Assembly: GCF_005862305.2 (NCBI RefSeq)
Contig: NZ_CP054024.1
Location: 124,001 to 188,000 of the forward strand
Origin: Rhizobium indicum
GTDB taxonomy: Bacteria; Pseudomonadota; Alphaproteobacteria; Rhizobiales; Rhizobiaceae
Direction: 5' to 3'
DNA length: 64,000 bases
This document shows, piece after piece, positions 39,202 to 47,679 of the stretch (the first letter of the stretch is position 1; every line of letters starts with the position of its first letter). The notes under the pieces are model-generated. The model had not been told where the DNA came from, made no database searches, and saw only the letters and a list, made by a program, of their open reading frames with translations. Position numbers and translations under genes: made by a program.

Positions 39202-40261
39202 ATGAGCCCACGCACGCAGCGCATACGCTTCATGTTGTACGGAACGGCCGAGCTCTTGAAGGCGACCAACGGTGGTCCAAAGGTCCAGGTCGAAATTGGT
39301 CATCTGCCTAATCAGGTGGGTCATGACTTCGCCAGTGGCTTTCTGCGCACAATCCAGACGCAGGGCAAGAGCTCCCGATATTATCGCAACAAGGCCGTCT
39401 CTTTCGAGTCCACTGACTTCGAAGGCACGAACGAAACAATGCGCGTGCATAAGCTCCCTGCTGTAAGCCGGGACGACGTCGTGCTTTCAAAGGCGACTAT
39501 GGGCCCAACTCGACACGCACGTCTTCGATTTTGTTAAATGCCGGGAGGAGTTGAAGCGCCTCGGCCAGTCAGGACAGAAAGGGATTCTGCTCTACGGAGA
39601 GCCTGGCACCGGCAAGACCCATGTCGTCCACTATATCGCTGCCAACCTGCCCGAGCACAGCACAATTCTGGTCACGGCTGAGCAGATGCTGGATATGGAG
39701 GAACACTTCGCGCTGGCTCGTGTCCTGCAGCCGTGCATTATGGTGATTGAGGATGTGGATCTGGTTGGCCGTTCGCGCGAAGATATTTCTGGCCAAAAGG
39801 CAGAAAGCCGCCTGAACCGTCTGTTGAACGAGATGGACAGTCTCGGCACAGACGCGGACATCCTCATCATCCTGACCACGAATCGGCCGAAATCCCTCGA
39901 GCAGGCACTCGCCACCCGATCGGGCCGTGCAGATGCGGCTCTTGAGATCCCTCTCCCTGATGACGATTGCCGCGAGCGGCTGTTCAAGCCATACGGTCAT
40001 GCGCTGAACTTCCAGGGTGGAGCTTTGGCCGAAGCCGTCTTCCGCTCAAAGGGCGGCAGCGCCGCTTATGTCAAGGAAATTGTGCGCCGTCTCGCCCAAC
40101 GGAGCATTATAAGAGGTGTCGGCCCGCTCGTCCCACGCGAGGATGTTGAGGTGGTCCTTTCTCTCGCTGAAGCAGAGCGCAGCCCCTTCGAGAGGCATGA
40201 GGAAACGGTAAGAAGACACATCGTAGAGCAAGACGATGAAGACGATTGCGGTTCCTGCTGA
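39202..40261 (+). pseudogene. AAA+ ATPase with a frameshift
   Basis: A clear AAA core lies in 39551-40261: Walker A GEPGTGKTH, Walker B CIMVIEDVDLVG, sensor ILTTNRPKSLEQAL, arginine region RSGRAD. Just upstream the family text continues in that frame (LDTHVFDFVKCREELKRLG) but must shift near 39500 to join RVHKLPAVSRDDVVLSKATM and KAVSFESTDF in the frame that starts at 39202. This makes one lesion in an otherwise readable ATPase of about 350 residues. A short product from an internal start in 39551-40261 cannot be excluded. Its C-terminal acidic tail ends DDEDDCGSC. Function unknown. Confidence 0.65.
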
Positions 40262-40440
40262 CGCTTGCAAGACGTCCAGCGCGTCATGCCGGTACTCCCC
40301 CGCTGTTCGTGCGGTGGAATATCTGGCGCCGACAATCGCCGCGTAGGACGTCTTCCACATGCCGCCTTAAGTCATTGGCTGCCGGCAGCGCTTGCCGGTC
40401 ACCTTCCGCCCTTTCATCGCATAGAGAGTGAAGTGCCATC

Positions 40441-41609
40441 ATGTCCGGACAATCCTTGCCGACGCTGCCGATGTGGCGCGTCAATCACATCGACCCCTCG
40501 CCCGAGATGTTGGCGTTACGCGCCAACAGTCCGATCCACCGCGTGCGCTTCCCGTCCGGGCACGAAGGTTGGTGGGTAACAGGCTACGAGGAAGCTAAGG
40601 CGGTACTGTCCGACGCGGCTTTCCGGCCCTCGGGAATGCCGCCGGCGGCATTCACCCCGGCTACGGTGATTCTTGGTTCGCCGGGGTGGCTGGGCTCGCA
40701 CGAGGGCAGCGAGCATGCCCGGTTACGCACGATCGTGGCGCCGGCCTTCAGAAACCGCAGGGTGAAGCTGCTCGCGCAGCAAATCGAGGCGATCGCCGCG
40801 CAGTTGTTCGAGACGCTGGCGGCCCAGCCCCAGCCCGCCGACCTGCGACACTACCTCTCCTTTCCGCTTCCGGCCATGGTCATCAGCGCGCTGATGGGCG
40901 TGCCCTACGGGGATCACGCCTTTTTCGCCGAGCTGTCCGACGAAGCGCGGCGCTCCTGGCCTGGGAAGAATTGCGCACCTACATTCGCGGTAAGATGCGA
41001 GGCAAGCGCCAGGATCCGGGCGACAACCTGCTGACGGATCTGCTCGCGGCGGTCGACCAGGGCAAGGCGACCGAGGAAGAGGCGATCGGCTTGGCCGCGG
41101 GCATACTAGTGGCGGGGCACGAGAGCACCGTCGCACAGATCGAATTCGGCCTGCTGGCCATGTTCCGCCATCCGCAACAGCGCGAACGCCTGGTCGGCGA
41201 TCCATCCCTCGTGGACAAGGCGGTGGAGGAAATCCTGCGCATGTACCCGCCGGGCGCGGGCTGGGACGGCATCATGCGCTATCCGAGGACCGACGTGACC
41301 ATCGCGGGCGTGCATATTCCCGCGGAGAGCAAGGTGCTGGTCGGCCTGCCGGCGACGTCGTTCGATCCACGCCATTTCGACGACCCGGAAATCTTCGACA
41401 TCGGACGCGCCGAAAAACCGCACCTGGCGTTCTCCTGCGGGCCGCACTACTGCATCGGCGAGGCGCTTGCCAGGCTGGAACTCAAGGTGGTGTTCGGCTC
41501 GATCTTCCAGCGCTTCCCCACGCTGCGCTTGGCCGTGGCGTCCGGAGAACTGAAGTTGCGCAAGGAGATCATCACTGGCGGGTTCGAGGAGTTGCCGGTG
41601 CTCTGGTGA
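40441..41609 (+). pseudogene. Cytochrome P450 CYP112 with a frameshifting deletion
   Basis: The N-terminal part (MWRVNHIDPSPEMLALRANS, GWWVTGYEEAK) and C-terminal part (AGHESTVAQIEFG I-helix, haem loop FSCGPHYCIGEALARLELK) match CYP112 of the rhizobial gibberellin operon along their whole length. Near 40955 about ten codons are missing and the frame shifts (SDEAR to LLAWEELRTYIRGKM), so no full product is possible. None of the other operon genes (CYP114, ferredoxin, SDR, CYP117, GGPS, CPS, KS) follow. Only this relic remains here. Confidence 0.88.
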
Positions 41610-41700
41610 TGCTCGGACACCACCGGGAATCGCGATCTTTCCGGAATTTGCCGGCGCAACTACATGGAGGCGAGCGGCCAAGCTGCTTTCGCGTTCTGAC

Positions 41701-41910
41701 CATGCGGTTTCGTTGCTCCCGTTGCGGGGAGGGGTGGCCCGACCATCCCGACACCCGCGTCCCTTGCCCCACATGCCATGTCAAGGCGGGAACATAGTGC
41801 AAGCGCCGTCCGGTCATCGCGCCGCCGAGCTTCATATCGACCGCGAGCACGCCGCCCTTGCGGCCGGCGCGGCGCAGCTATCCCTCGATCTGCAGGACAT
41901 TCATCATGGG
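41701..41910 (+). pseudogene. Small zinc-ribbon protein remnant
   Basis: MRFRCSRCGEGWPDHPD and PCPTCHVKAG carry two CxxC pairs. The frame stops and the rest continues shifted as PSGHRAAELHIDREHAAL and QLSLDLQDIHHG. The pattern resembles short plasmid-borne zinc-ribbon proteins with a CKRPSGH motif. One frameshift near 41798 breaks it. Function unknown. Confidence 0.55.
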
Positions 41911-41985
41911 TGATAAGAGCGTAGAGGACTCCCATCGGCGGCACGGAACCGACAACGAACCGACCGCCTCAGGCGCAAGCGCATC

Positions 41986-42321
41986 ATGCCGCTCTTTTCG
42001 AAGCGCTCAGAGGAGGATCGACCATGCCGACATTGCGACGTGCGCATCGATCTTGACCCCTTGGACCGGGCCACCATTACCGCCGCGTTGATCTTCTGGC
42101 GCGATGCGGAAACCCGCCCGGACGAGTTGATATCTGTCATGCGGGTTGGCGAATTCGCCGCCCTCGATGCGCAGGGTATCGACAAGCTCGCCGCCGCGAT
42201 CAACCAACGGCGACCTTGGCAACCGGCCCTTCTCGAGAGGAACGGTTTTGGCCGAAACACGCGATCCTGGAGCCTGCATCGGGGCGTCGAACCCCGGCGC
42301 CGGCTTTGCTGCGCAAGACAG
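41986..42321 (+). CDS. Hypothetical protein
   Basis: An open frame starting MPLFSKRSEEDRPCRHCDVRIDLDPLDRATITAAL that reads as a plausible small acidic protein for about 75 residues and then becomes arginine-rich and low quality, running into the inverted repeat at 42322. It has no convincing ribosome-binding site. The conserved part may be the remains of a plasmid gene. I do not recognise the family. Confidence 0.35.
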
Positions 42322-42366
42322 CCCACCGTTGTTGTTCTTGACAACAACGGTGGGTGATGTTATTAA
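42322..42366 (+). promoter_or_regulatory. Promoter with overlapping 13-base inverted repeat before the toxin-antitoxin genes
   Basis: CCCACCGTTGTTG (42322-42334) and CAACAACGGTGGG (42342-42354) form a perfect inverted repeat with a 7-base spacer. The right arm overlaps a TTGACA -35 (42338-42343), and TATTAA lies 17 bases further (42361-42366). This is a classic autoregulated operator placement. Confidence 0.8.
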
Positions 42367-42373
42367 AAACAAC

Positions 42374-42655
42374 ATGGAAGCCGTGCTGATCGAAAAATCC
42401 AGAACCGCCCTCAGCGATACGGCATTTTTCGAAACGGTTCTGTGGCATGTGCCGATACCCGTGCCCGGCAGCAACCACCATTTTAAATATCGTCTGGCGC
42501 TGATCGTCAACGGCGAGTGCGTCATGCGTTATGACAATGAGCGCGGCAAGGGCGATCATCGCCATCTCGGGGATATCGAGGAACCGATGGAATTCACAAC
42601 GCTGGAAGCATTGTTCGATGCGTTTCAGGCGGACATGGAAAGGATACTCGCATGA
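42374..42655 (+). CDS. Toxin of a TA pair (DUF6516/TumE-like)
   Basis: A 93-residue protein (KSRTALSDTAFFETVLWHVP, HHFKYRLALIVNGECVMRYDNERGKGDHRH) resembling the small DUF6516 toxins paired with an HTH antitoxin (TumE-TumA type). The HH..KYR and GDHRH segments are typical conserved positions. The ATG at 42374 lies only 8 bases after the -10 element and has no ribosome-binding site, so the mRNA may be leaderless. Its stop overlaps the antitoxin start (ATGA). Confidence 0.7.
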   Translation: MEAVLIEKSRTALSDTAFFETVLWHVPIPVPGSNHHFKYRLALIVNGECVMRYDNERGKGDHRHLGDIEEPMEFTTLEALFDAFQADMERILA

Positions 42656-43011
42656 GGACGCTCGTCATCAGACTAAGCTCGATTGCCGATGCCAAGGCCC
42701 GCTTCGTGAATGCGGGGCAGAAGGCATTGGAAGGCGTCGTCGTTCCTGCTACGCCGTCGGTGAATTTTCCAAGCTACGACGACATGCACAGGGTTCTTGC
42801 GCCGCCGCGGCTTGCGATCGTGAAGGCGATGGCAGGGCAGGGGCCGCTGGCGATACGGGAAGTCGCCCGACGTGTCGGCCGGGACGTGCAGGCCGTCCAT
42901 AAGGATGTGACGACGCTTGTCAACGCGGGTGTCCTGGACCGGACTGACGCCGGCGTCGAATTCCCCTATGACCAGCTTCATTTCGAGTTCGATGTGAAGG
43001 CGGCCGCCTGA
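42652..43011 (+). CDS. HTH antitoxin/regulator of the TA pair
   Basis: A 119-residue protein with a C-terminal winged helix (MAGQGPLAIREVARRVGRDVQAVHKDVTTLVNAGVLDR), as in TumA-like antitoxins. It overlaps the toxin by four bases. It probably binds the inverted repeat at 42322 to repress the operon and neutralises the toxin. The toxin-first order is the one usual for this family. Confidence 0.72.
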   Translation: MRTLVIRLSSIADAKARFVNAGQKALEGVVVPATPSVNFPSYDDMHRVLAPPRLAIVKAMAGQGPLAIREVARRVGRDVQAVHKDVTTLVNAGVLDRTDAGVEFPYDQLHFEFDVKAAA

Positions 43012-43343
43012 TCCGGTCGCCAATCAGGCCATCGTTTTCTGGCCGCACTGGGGTTTCGGTTTGTATCCGTGCGACCGCCTCTTCCTCCCGAGGGAAATGG
43101 TGGACTTCCCTCTTGCCACCAGAGCCGATGCGCCCCCAGCGCCGCGTCAAGCAGGCCTCCCCAAACAAACGTCGGCTCGATTGACATAGCGTAAAATCGG
43201 GCCATGTTTTTCGAAGCGTCGAAGGTATGCATCCGGTGAAGGCCGCAGGTTAGGCTGCTTGAGCGTTCAGTCCTTGTGGCTGCCAATTCAGCAAACAAAT
43301 GAAAAACTGCCGTGCAAGCTCCGGCCTGCGGGCGGAGGATGCG
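43012..43343. other. Intergenic stretch after the TA pair
   Basis: About 330 bases with no convincing gene. It separates the TA operon from the phaE remnant. Confidence 0.4.
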
Positions 43344-43457
43344 ATGAAACAGCAGAAGCGCATTCTGGTCAACAATCCGCGCAAGCTCGACCACGACCAG
43401 GCCCGGGCGATCTATGCCAGCGCGCTTGCGGGCCGCGGCCCGGCCGCAGGCGAGTGA
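43344..43457 (+). CDS. 37-residue hypothetical protein before phaE remnant
   Basis: MKQQKRILVNNPRKLDHDQA..., preceded by GGAGG about 6 bases upstream of the ATG at 43344. It ends 6 bases before the phaE start and may be a small conserved upstream gene of a PHA synthase operon. It is too short for a family call. Confidence 0.4.
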   Translation: MKQQKRILVNNPRKLDHDQARAIYASALAGRGPAAGE

Positions 43458-43463
43458 GCCGAC

Positions 43464-44168
43464 TATGACCCCGAGCTCGGACGACCAACCGGAATTCTCG
43501 CAGATGCTGCTGCGCATGTCGGAAATGTGGCGCAGCAACATCGAGCAGGCAGGGGAATTAGAAAAATGTGGTTCAAGTCGATGATGCCCTTCCTCACCAC
43601 GCGCGCGGTCGACAGCAGCCTGTTTGCCGTTGCGCTGGGCGGCGAGATCTCGGAAGCCTTCAAACGCATGGCGGAAGCCCCGCGCCTTGCCGACGTGTGG
43701 AACTTCGACCGGCAGGTCTATGCGCTGATGGCGGCCTGGATGGACGTCGGCCAGCGCATGGCGGCCTATCACGTCATCGCCTCGGTGCCGTGGAACAAGG
43801 CCTATGAACGCTATAGCGCAACGCTCGCTGGCATGAAGGAAGGAGACGCCAAGGATTTCGGCTGGCGCAAGGCTTTCGACAAGTGGAGGGACATTGCGAA
43901 CAAGGAACTGATCAGCAACCTGCGCTCTAAGGATTTCCTCGCGGCGCAGCGCGAATTGCTGCTCGCCGCGCTGGACCTGCGCACCTGCCAGCAGCAAATG
44001 ACCGACGGCGTCGCGAAGCTTTTAGGCGTTCCGAGCCAGCACGACTTCGACGAGCTGACGCGGCAGTTCACGGAACTCAGGCGGGAGGTGCACGCCAGCC
44101 CAACACAGCGCGATGCGGTCGAAGGTGCGGCGGCGTCGCCGGACAACCAGGAAAGGGATGAGCGATGA
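43464..44168 (+). pseudogene. phaE: Frameshifted phaE-like PHA synthase subunit
   Basis: Opens MTPSSDDQPEFSQMLLRMSE and shifts frame near 43560. It then continues as FLTTRAVDSSLFAVALGGE, WNFDRQVYALMAAWMDV and, at the end, LGVPSQHDFDELTRQFTELRREV. That last motif is the typical C-terminal motif of PhaE, the non-catalytic subunit of class III polyhydroxyalkanoate synthases. One frameshift breaks the N-terminus. An internal start at 43566 would still give about 200 residues, so partial function cannot be ruled out. The stop overlaps the next ATG. Confidence 0.5.
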
Positions 44169-44198
44169 CCGAACCCCGCGAAACCGCATGTGCAAGCA
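44165..44198 (+). pseudogene. Stub of the gene after phaE (expected phaC), cut by an IS remnant
   Basis: An ATG overlapping the phaE stop (ATGA) with a good upstream GGGATGAG begins a coding frame (MTEPRETACASN). Homology to an IS3 OrfB starts on the other strand by 44199. The expected catalytic PhaC is therefore lost after about ten codons. Its identity is inferred only from position. Confidence 0.4.
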
Positions 44199-44360
44199 AC
44201 GATAGCCTTACCGCACACGCGTCTCGCAGATCGCACGAATACGACGTTCCGGACCGGCCTGATCGGCGTGGAGAGAGGTGTAGTGGTAGGTGGTCCGATC
44301 GAAGTTCAACGGCCCACAGGCACGCCGGATCGAGACCATCTAATCCCGGCACATGTCCTT
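44199..44360 (-). pseudogene. IS3-family OrfB fragment
   Basis: On the minus strand, VSIRRACGPLNFDRTTYHY and RRIRAICETRVR, then a stop in place of Y, then GYR. These are the start of IS3-family OrfB (VS-RRAC, STYHY, ETRVRYGYR). The DDE catalytic residues are gone. It joins the OrfA-like tail of the MerR chimera next to it. Confidence 0.75.
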
Positions 44361-44770
44361 CACCCCTCCCGCTTCCGAGCAGGCCTTGGACGTTTCGGCG
44401 AATGGACCTCCCGCAACATATTGAGCTCCAGCGCCTGCTCTGCGACAATCCGTTTCAACCGGGCGTTTTCGTCTTCGAGCTGCTTCTGCTTCTTCATTTC
44501 CGGAATGGCATCACTCGCGTCCGTGCCCGCTTCTGGCGAAGACTTCCTGAGATCTTCGCGGATCCCCGCGATGGTGAGTCGTCTGTCTTTTCTGAGCGAT
44601 GCGATACGCTTTAACTGCGTAACGTGGTCAGCGTCGTACTGCCGGTGGCCGTTTTCCGAGCGATCCGGTACGATGAGACCCTCCTTCTCCCAAAGCCGAA
44701 GTGTCGATGCAGAAACCCCCGCTAGACGTGCAGCTTCCGCAACGCGATAGATTTTCTTTTTGTGGTTCAT
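44360..44770 (-). CDS. MerR-type HTH fused to an IS3 OrfA-like coiled-coil tail
   Basis: A 136-residue frame. Residues about 1-75 are a MerR helix-turn-helix and wing (IYRVAEAARLAGVSASTLRLWEKEGLI, ENGHRQYDADHV). Residues about 95-122 (LEDENARLKRIVAEQALELNMLREV) are the leucine-zipper tail of IS3 OrfA. An OrfB remnant follows on the same strand. The start at 44770 is preferred to the far upstream frame opening. It looks like a gene fusion made by the IS. It could be expressed and bind DNA as a dimer, but function is unknown. Confidence 0.62.
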   Translation of the reverse strand: MNHKKKIYRVAEAARLAGVSASTLRLWEKEGLIVPDRSENGHRQYDADHVTQLKRIASLRKDRRLTIAGIREDLRKSSPEAGTDASDAIPEMKKQKQLEDENARLKRIVAEQALELNMLREVHSPKRPRPARKREG

Positions 44771-45059
44771 CTCGGCACTTTCGTTCAGCCGCAATTTTTG
44801 CCGTTTATAAGCACGCTCGATCCAAGGAAGTGTCTTGAACGCTGCATTGTTTGCAAAATGCGTTCGCACAGGGAAAGACACGGGCACATTTGGAGAAAAA
44901 TACCCGTGGCAGATCGAAATCAGTGTGGGATTTCATAGCCATGTGTTCGATCACTCGCAACAGCGACGCTGGCGAATTTATCAAACAGGTCAGCGAGAAA
45001 GGCGCCTTTTAAGGGCTGATCCTGCTCACCTGTGGCGCTGGGCCACATCATCCGCTTCC

Positions 45060-45335
45060 TCGCACCGATCACTACCAAGGAAAACGCTTTCGACACATCG
45101 CTCGCATTGCTTGCAGAGCGCGCAGGCCTGTCGACTGGTGTCTTCATGTTCTGCTCTCCGAGGATTCCCATTTATTGGCCGAAATTCACGGAGAACGAGA
45201 AGGTGCGCAAGCTCACCTTCACCGGCGCGACCAATGTCGGCAAGATCCTGATGCTCCAGGGCGCCAACGAGATCATGAAACGCGGCGCCGAGCTTGGCGG
45301 CAACGCCGTTCATTGTTTTCGATGGCGCCTCGCAA
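45060..45335 (+). pseudogene. Aldehyde dehydrogenase (gabD-like) fragment
   Basis: AERAGLSTGVF, FTENEKVRKLTFTGATNVGKILM and ELGGNAVHCF match the middle of succinate-semialdehyde dehydrogenases. The rest of the gene, including the catalytic Cys, is absent. It resembles the intact blcA protein at 48869 but is not an exact copy of it. It is a relic from another locus or a diverged duplicate. Confidence 0.75.
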
Positions 45336-45497
45336 CGAGTGAGAGCGTAGCGGACCACCTCGGCTGTCTTGGACTTGCCGGAGACCACTAATTTTCCGAT
45401 TTATGGACCCCGAGCACGGCGGGTGTGGCCGACTACAGCCACGACGACGGCAGCATCTGCTGGCTCGGCTTAAGGAAAAGGGAGGGCCCGCCCGCTC

Positions 45498-46673
45498 CTA
45501 TTTGACCTCAAGGAAGGCTCGAATTCGCTCTCCCGCCTGAGCAATGCTCAATAAGCCATCCATGTGCCCTCGCGTACCTTCCAGTTCGACGAATTCGACC
45601 GGCGTACCATCGGTTTTGATAATCGTTCCTGTCTCTCGCACTGCGTTTCCAGGAAAAATCAAGTCTTCATCGGTATAGATCAGCATCACGGGTACATTGA
45701 TATCTAGGAGCCCTTTGTACAGGCTGTCTTTGGGCTGTCCAGCGACGAACAACTGATTGGCGCGCGCCAGATAAAGGAAATGGTTCGCATCTGACTGGGC
45801 AACGCGTGCTGCGCCCGCCTCGTTCAGCTTCGTGACGACCTTATAGTCATTCGCCCAACTCTGCCCGGGATCTGCACCTTCTATGGCCCAGTCCCGCCCA
45901 AATGTACCATCGGTCCATTCTGCCGAATTTGCCTGCAGTGTTAAAGTCTTCAGGGCTTGAGCCAGCCCTGCTTTTGGCGCCCGGCCTGTGTAATAATCTC
46001 CACCATTCCAGTTTGGATCCAGTTTGATAGCCGACGCCCAGACGTCCAGCCACGCGATCAGATTCGCATCTGCCCAACCAGAGGAAATGACTGGAATCAC
46101 TCGCTCCAGTTTGTCGGGATAGCGTGCTGCCCATTCATAGCTTTGCAGCCCTCCCATGGAGGCGCCCATGACAGCATGCCATTTCTCAATCCCCAGTCGC
46201 TCCATCAGCCCTTTCTGCGTATCAACGAAATCGCCGATCGTCATGATTGGAAAATCCATACCCCAAGGCTTTCCTGTTTTGGGATTGATCGTCGCCGGTC
46301 CGGTGGTGATGACGTTCGGATCGTTGGCACCGAGATTGACCGGTGTGTCGACCGACACGACAAAGTATTTGTCCGTATCGATGGGCTTGCCGGACCCGAT
46401 GATCGCATCCCAATAGCCGGCGCTTACATCTGCCTCCTTATATTTTCCCGCTGCGTGACTGCTTCCACTGAAATAATGCGGAATCAGGATGGCATTATCT
46501 TTGGCGTCGTTCAGCGTGCCATAAGTTTCGTACCCCAGCCGCATTTCGGGAACCGTCCTGCCTCCACGTGTCACGAAGTTCTTTAGGGTAAATTCCCGCT
46601 TCTCAACCAAAGGCTCATACGCCAATGCCGGGCCGGCCATCATGGCGACAGTGATAAGTATTTTCAGGCGCAT
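45498..46673 (-). CDS. Exported MetX-like alpha/beta hydrolase
   Basis: A 391-residue protein with a signal peptide (MRLKILITVAMMAGPALA) and a homoserine-acetyltransferase-like alpha/beta fold. Nucleophile Ser172 is in GASMGG, the acid is in YTDEDLIFPG and the histidine is in TRGHMDG. MetX enzymes are cytoplasmic, so the signal peptide points to a periplasmic esterase or acyltransferase with another substrate. It lies 168 bases downstream of blcC on the same strand and may take part in lactone or ester breakdown. Confidence 0.8.
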   Translation of the reverse strand: MRLKILITVAMMAGPALAYEPLVEKREFTLKNFVTRGGRTVPEMRLGYETYGTLNDAKDNAILIPHYFSGSSHAAGKYKEADVSAGYWDAIIGSGKPIDTDKYFVVSVDTPVNLGANDPNVITTGPATINPKTGKPWGMDFPIMTIGDFVDTQKGLMERLGIEKWHAVMGASMGGLQSYEWAARYPDKLERVIPVISSGWADANLIAWLDVWASAIKLDPNWNGGDYYTGRAPKAGLAQALKTLTLQANSAEWTDGTFGRDWAIEGADPGQSWANDYKVVTKLNEAGAARVAQSDANHFLYLARANQLFVAGQPKDSLYKGLLDINVPVMLIYTDEDLIFPGNAVRETGTIIKTDGTPVEFVELEGTRGHMDGLLSIAQAGERIRAFLEVK

Positions 46674-46841
46674 TTACTTCTCCTTGGTCGGGATTACCAA
46701 CGAAACAAAGCGGTGGCCTCAGCCTTTCAAAGCCGTATCCTGGTCACCGGATTTCACATTGATCCAGGTCAAAACTTCTCAGCTTCTAAGGGGCTTATTC
46801 GCCCCTGTAGGATCATGTCGCGGCCAGACCGCAGCGACTTC

Positions 46842-47633
46842 TCAAGAGTAATACTCTGGTGCCTTCTTGAAGGTCGACCACGCATCCGGGTCGTGGCCGG
46901 TGACGACGTTTGCCCCCGTTCTTTCCGCGATTGTGCGCAGCTTCTGTACAGAGCGAACAGTATCCACCGTCGATGCGAGGAAGCCCGGCAGCGCCTTTTC
47001 ATCCCAATGGTCGAGTGTGTAGGCGGCATCGATCGTCAGAAGCAGCGGCTCACTATTGGGAAGGCGGACGAGAAAGGATTGATGGCCCATCGCATGGCCA
47101 GGACTGAAGATCGTCGTCAGCGTTCCGTCGCCATAAACATCGTAAAAATCGTCTTGAGTGCCGTTCAAAAACTGCCATTTCAGACCAGGGCGATCGAAAT
47201 CCTTGCGGATATAGCCGCCATCGGCAAACCAGTCGGGCGTGAAGGCATATTCATATTCGGCCCTCTGCACGATATGCGTGGCATTCGGAAAGCGGCCGAT
47301 CGCGCCGGTATGGTCGAGATGCAGGTGGGACTGCACGACGTATTTAACATCCGCCGGATCGAAGCCGAGAGCTTTGATCTGATCGACGCATCCTTTGTCC
47401 TTGTCAAGGACCGGCCAGTACACATCGCAAATACCGCCCCAGTGGCCGCGCGGGTCCGTCGCGACTTCAATGGCGTTTCCACCGTCGATGACGGTGTGAC
47501 CGTCGGGATGGGTGATCAGGAAAAAAGGAACCGGGATTTCGTAATCCGCACCATTTCCCTGATTCATTTTGATGTTGTGCACTTTGCATTTCAGGGTGCC
47601 GGACTGAAGCATGTAAAGTCGGATATCCGTCAC
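46842..47633 (-). CDS. blcC: N-acyl-homoserine lactonase / gamma-butyrolactonase (AttM/BlcC)
   Basis: A 263-residue metallo-beta-lactamase-fold lactonase. The zinc motif SHLHLDHTG is intact, and further ligands lie in FSPGHAMGHQSF and TIDAAYT. The whole sequence closely follows Agrobacterium AttM/BlcC (DIRLYMLQSGTLKCKVHNIK at the start). The start is GTG at 47633, with GGGAGG 8 bases upstream. It opens gamma-butyrolactone and cleaves AHL signals, so it also quenches quorum sensing. Last gene of blcABC. Confidence 0.95.
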   Translation of the reverse strand: MTDIRLYMLQSGTLKCKVHNIKMNQGNGADYEIPVPFFLITHPDGHTVIDGGNAIEVATDPRGHWGGICDVYWPVLDKDKGCVDQIKALGFDPADVKYVVQSHLHLDHTGAIGRFPNATHIVQRAEYEYAFTPDWFADGGYIRKDFDRPGLKWQFLNGTQDDFYDVYGDGTLTTIFSPGHAMGHQSFLVRLPNSEPLLLTIDAAYTLDHWDEKALPGFLASTVDTVRSVQKLRTIAERTGANVVTGHDPDAWSTFKKAPEYYS

Positions 47634-47679
47634 GTTGGATCCTCCCATAATGTTATAATGGCGGATGTCTGCGGAATCT

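Noticed and set aside
39064..39450. Minus-strand frame of 128 codons opposite the AAA ATPase N-terminal region
   Set aside because: Reads plausibly but has no family match, and the opposite strand carries the AAA ATPase text at its 3' end.
42146..42373. N-terminal extension of the toxin frame
   Set aside because: It would read through the inverted repeat and promoter; the conserved protein begins at 42374.
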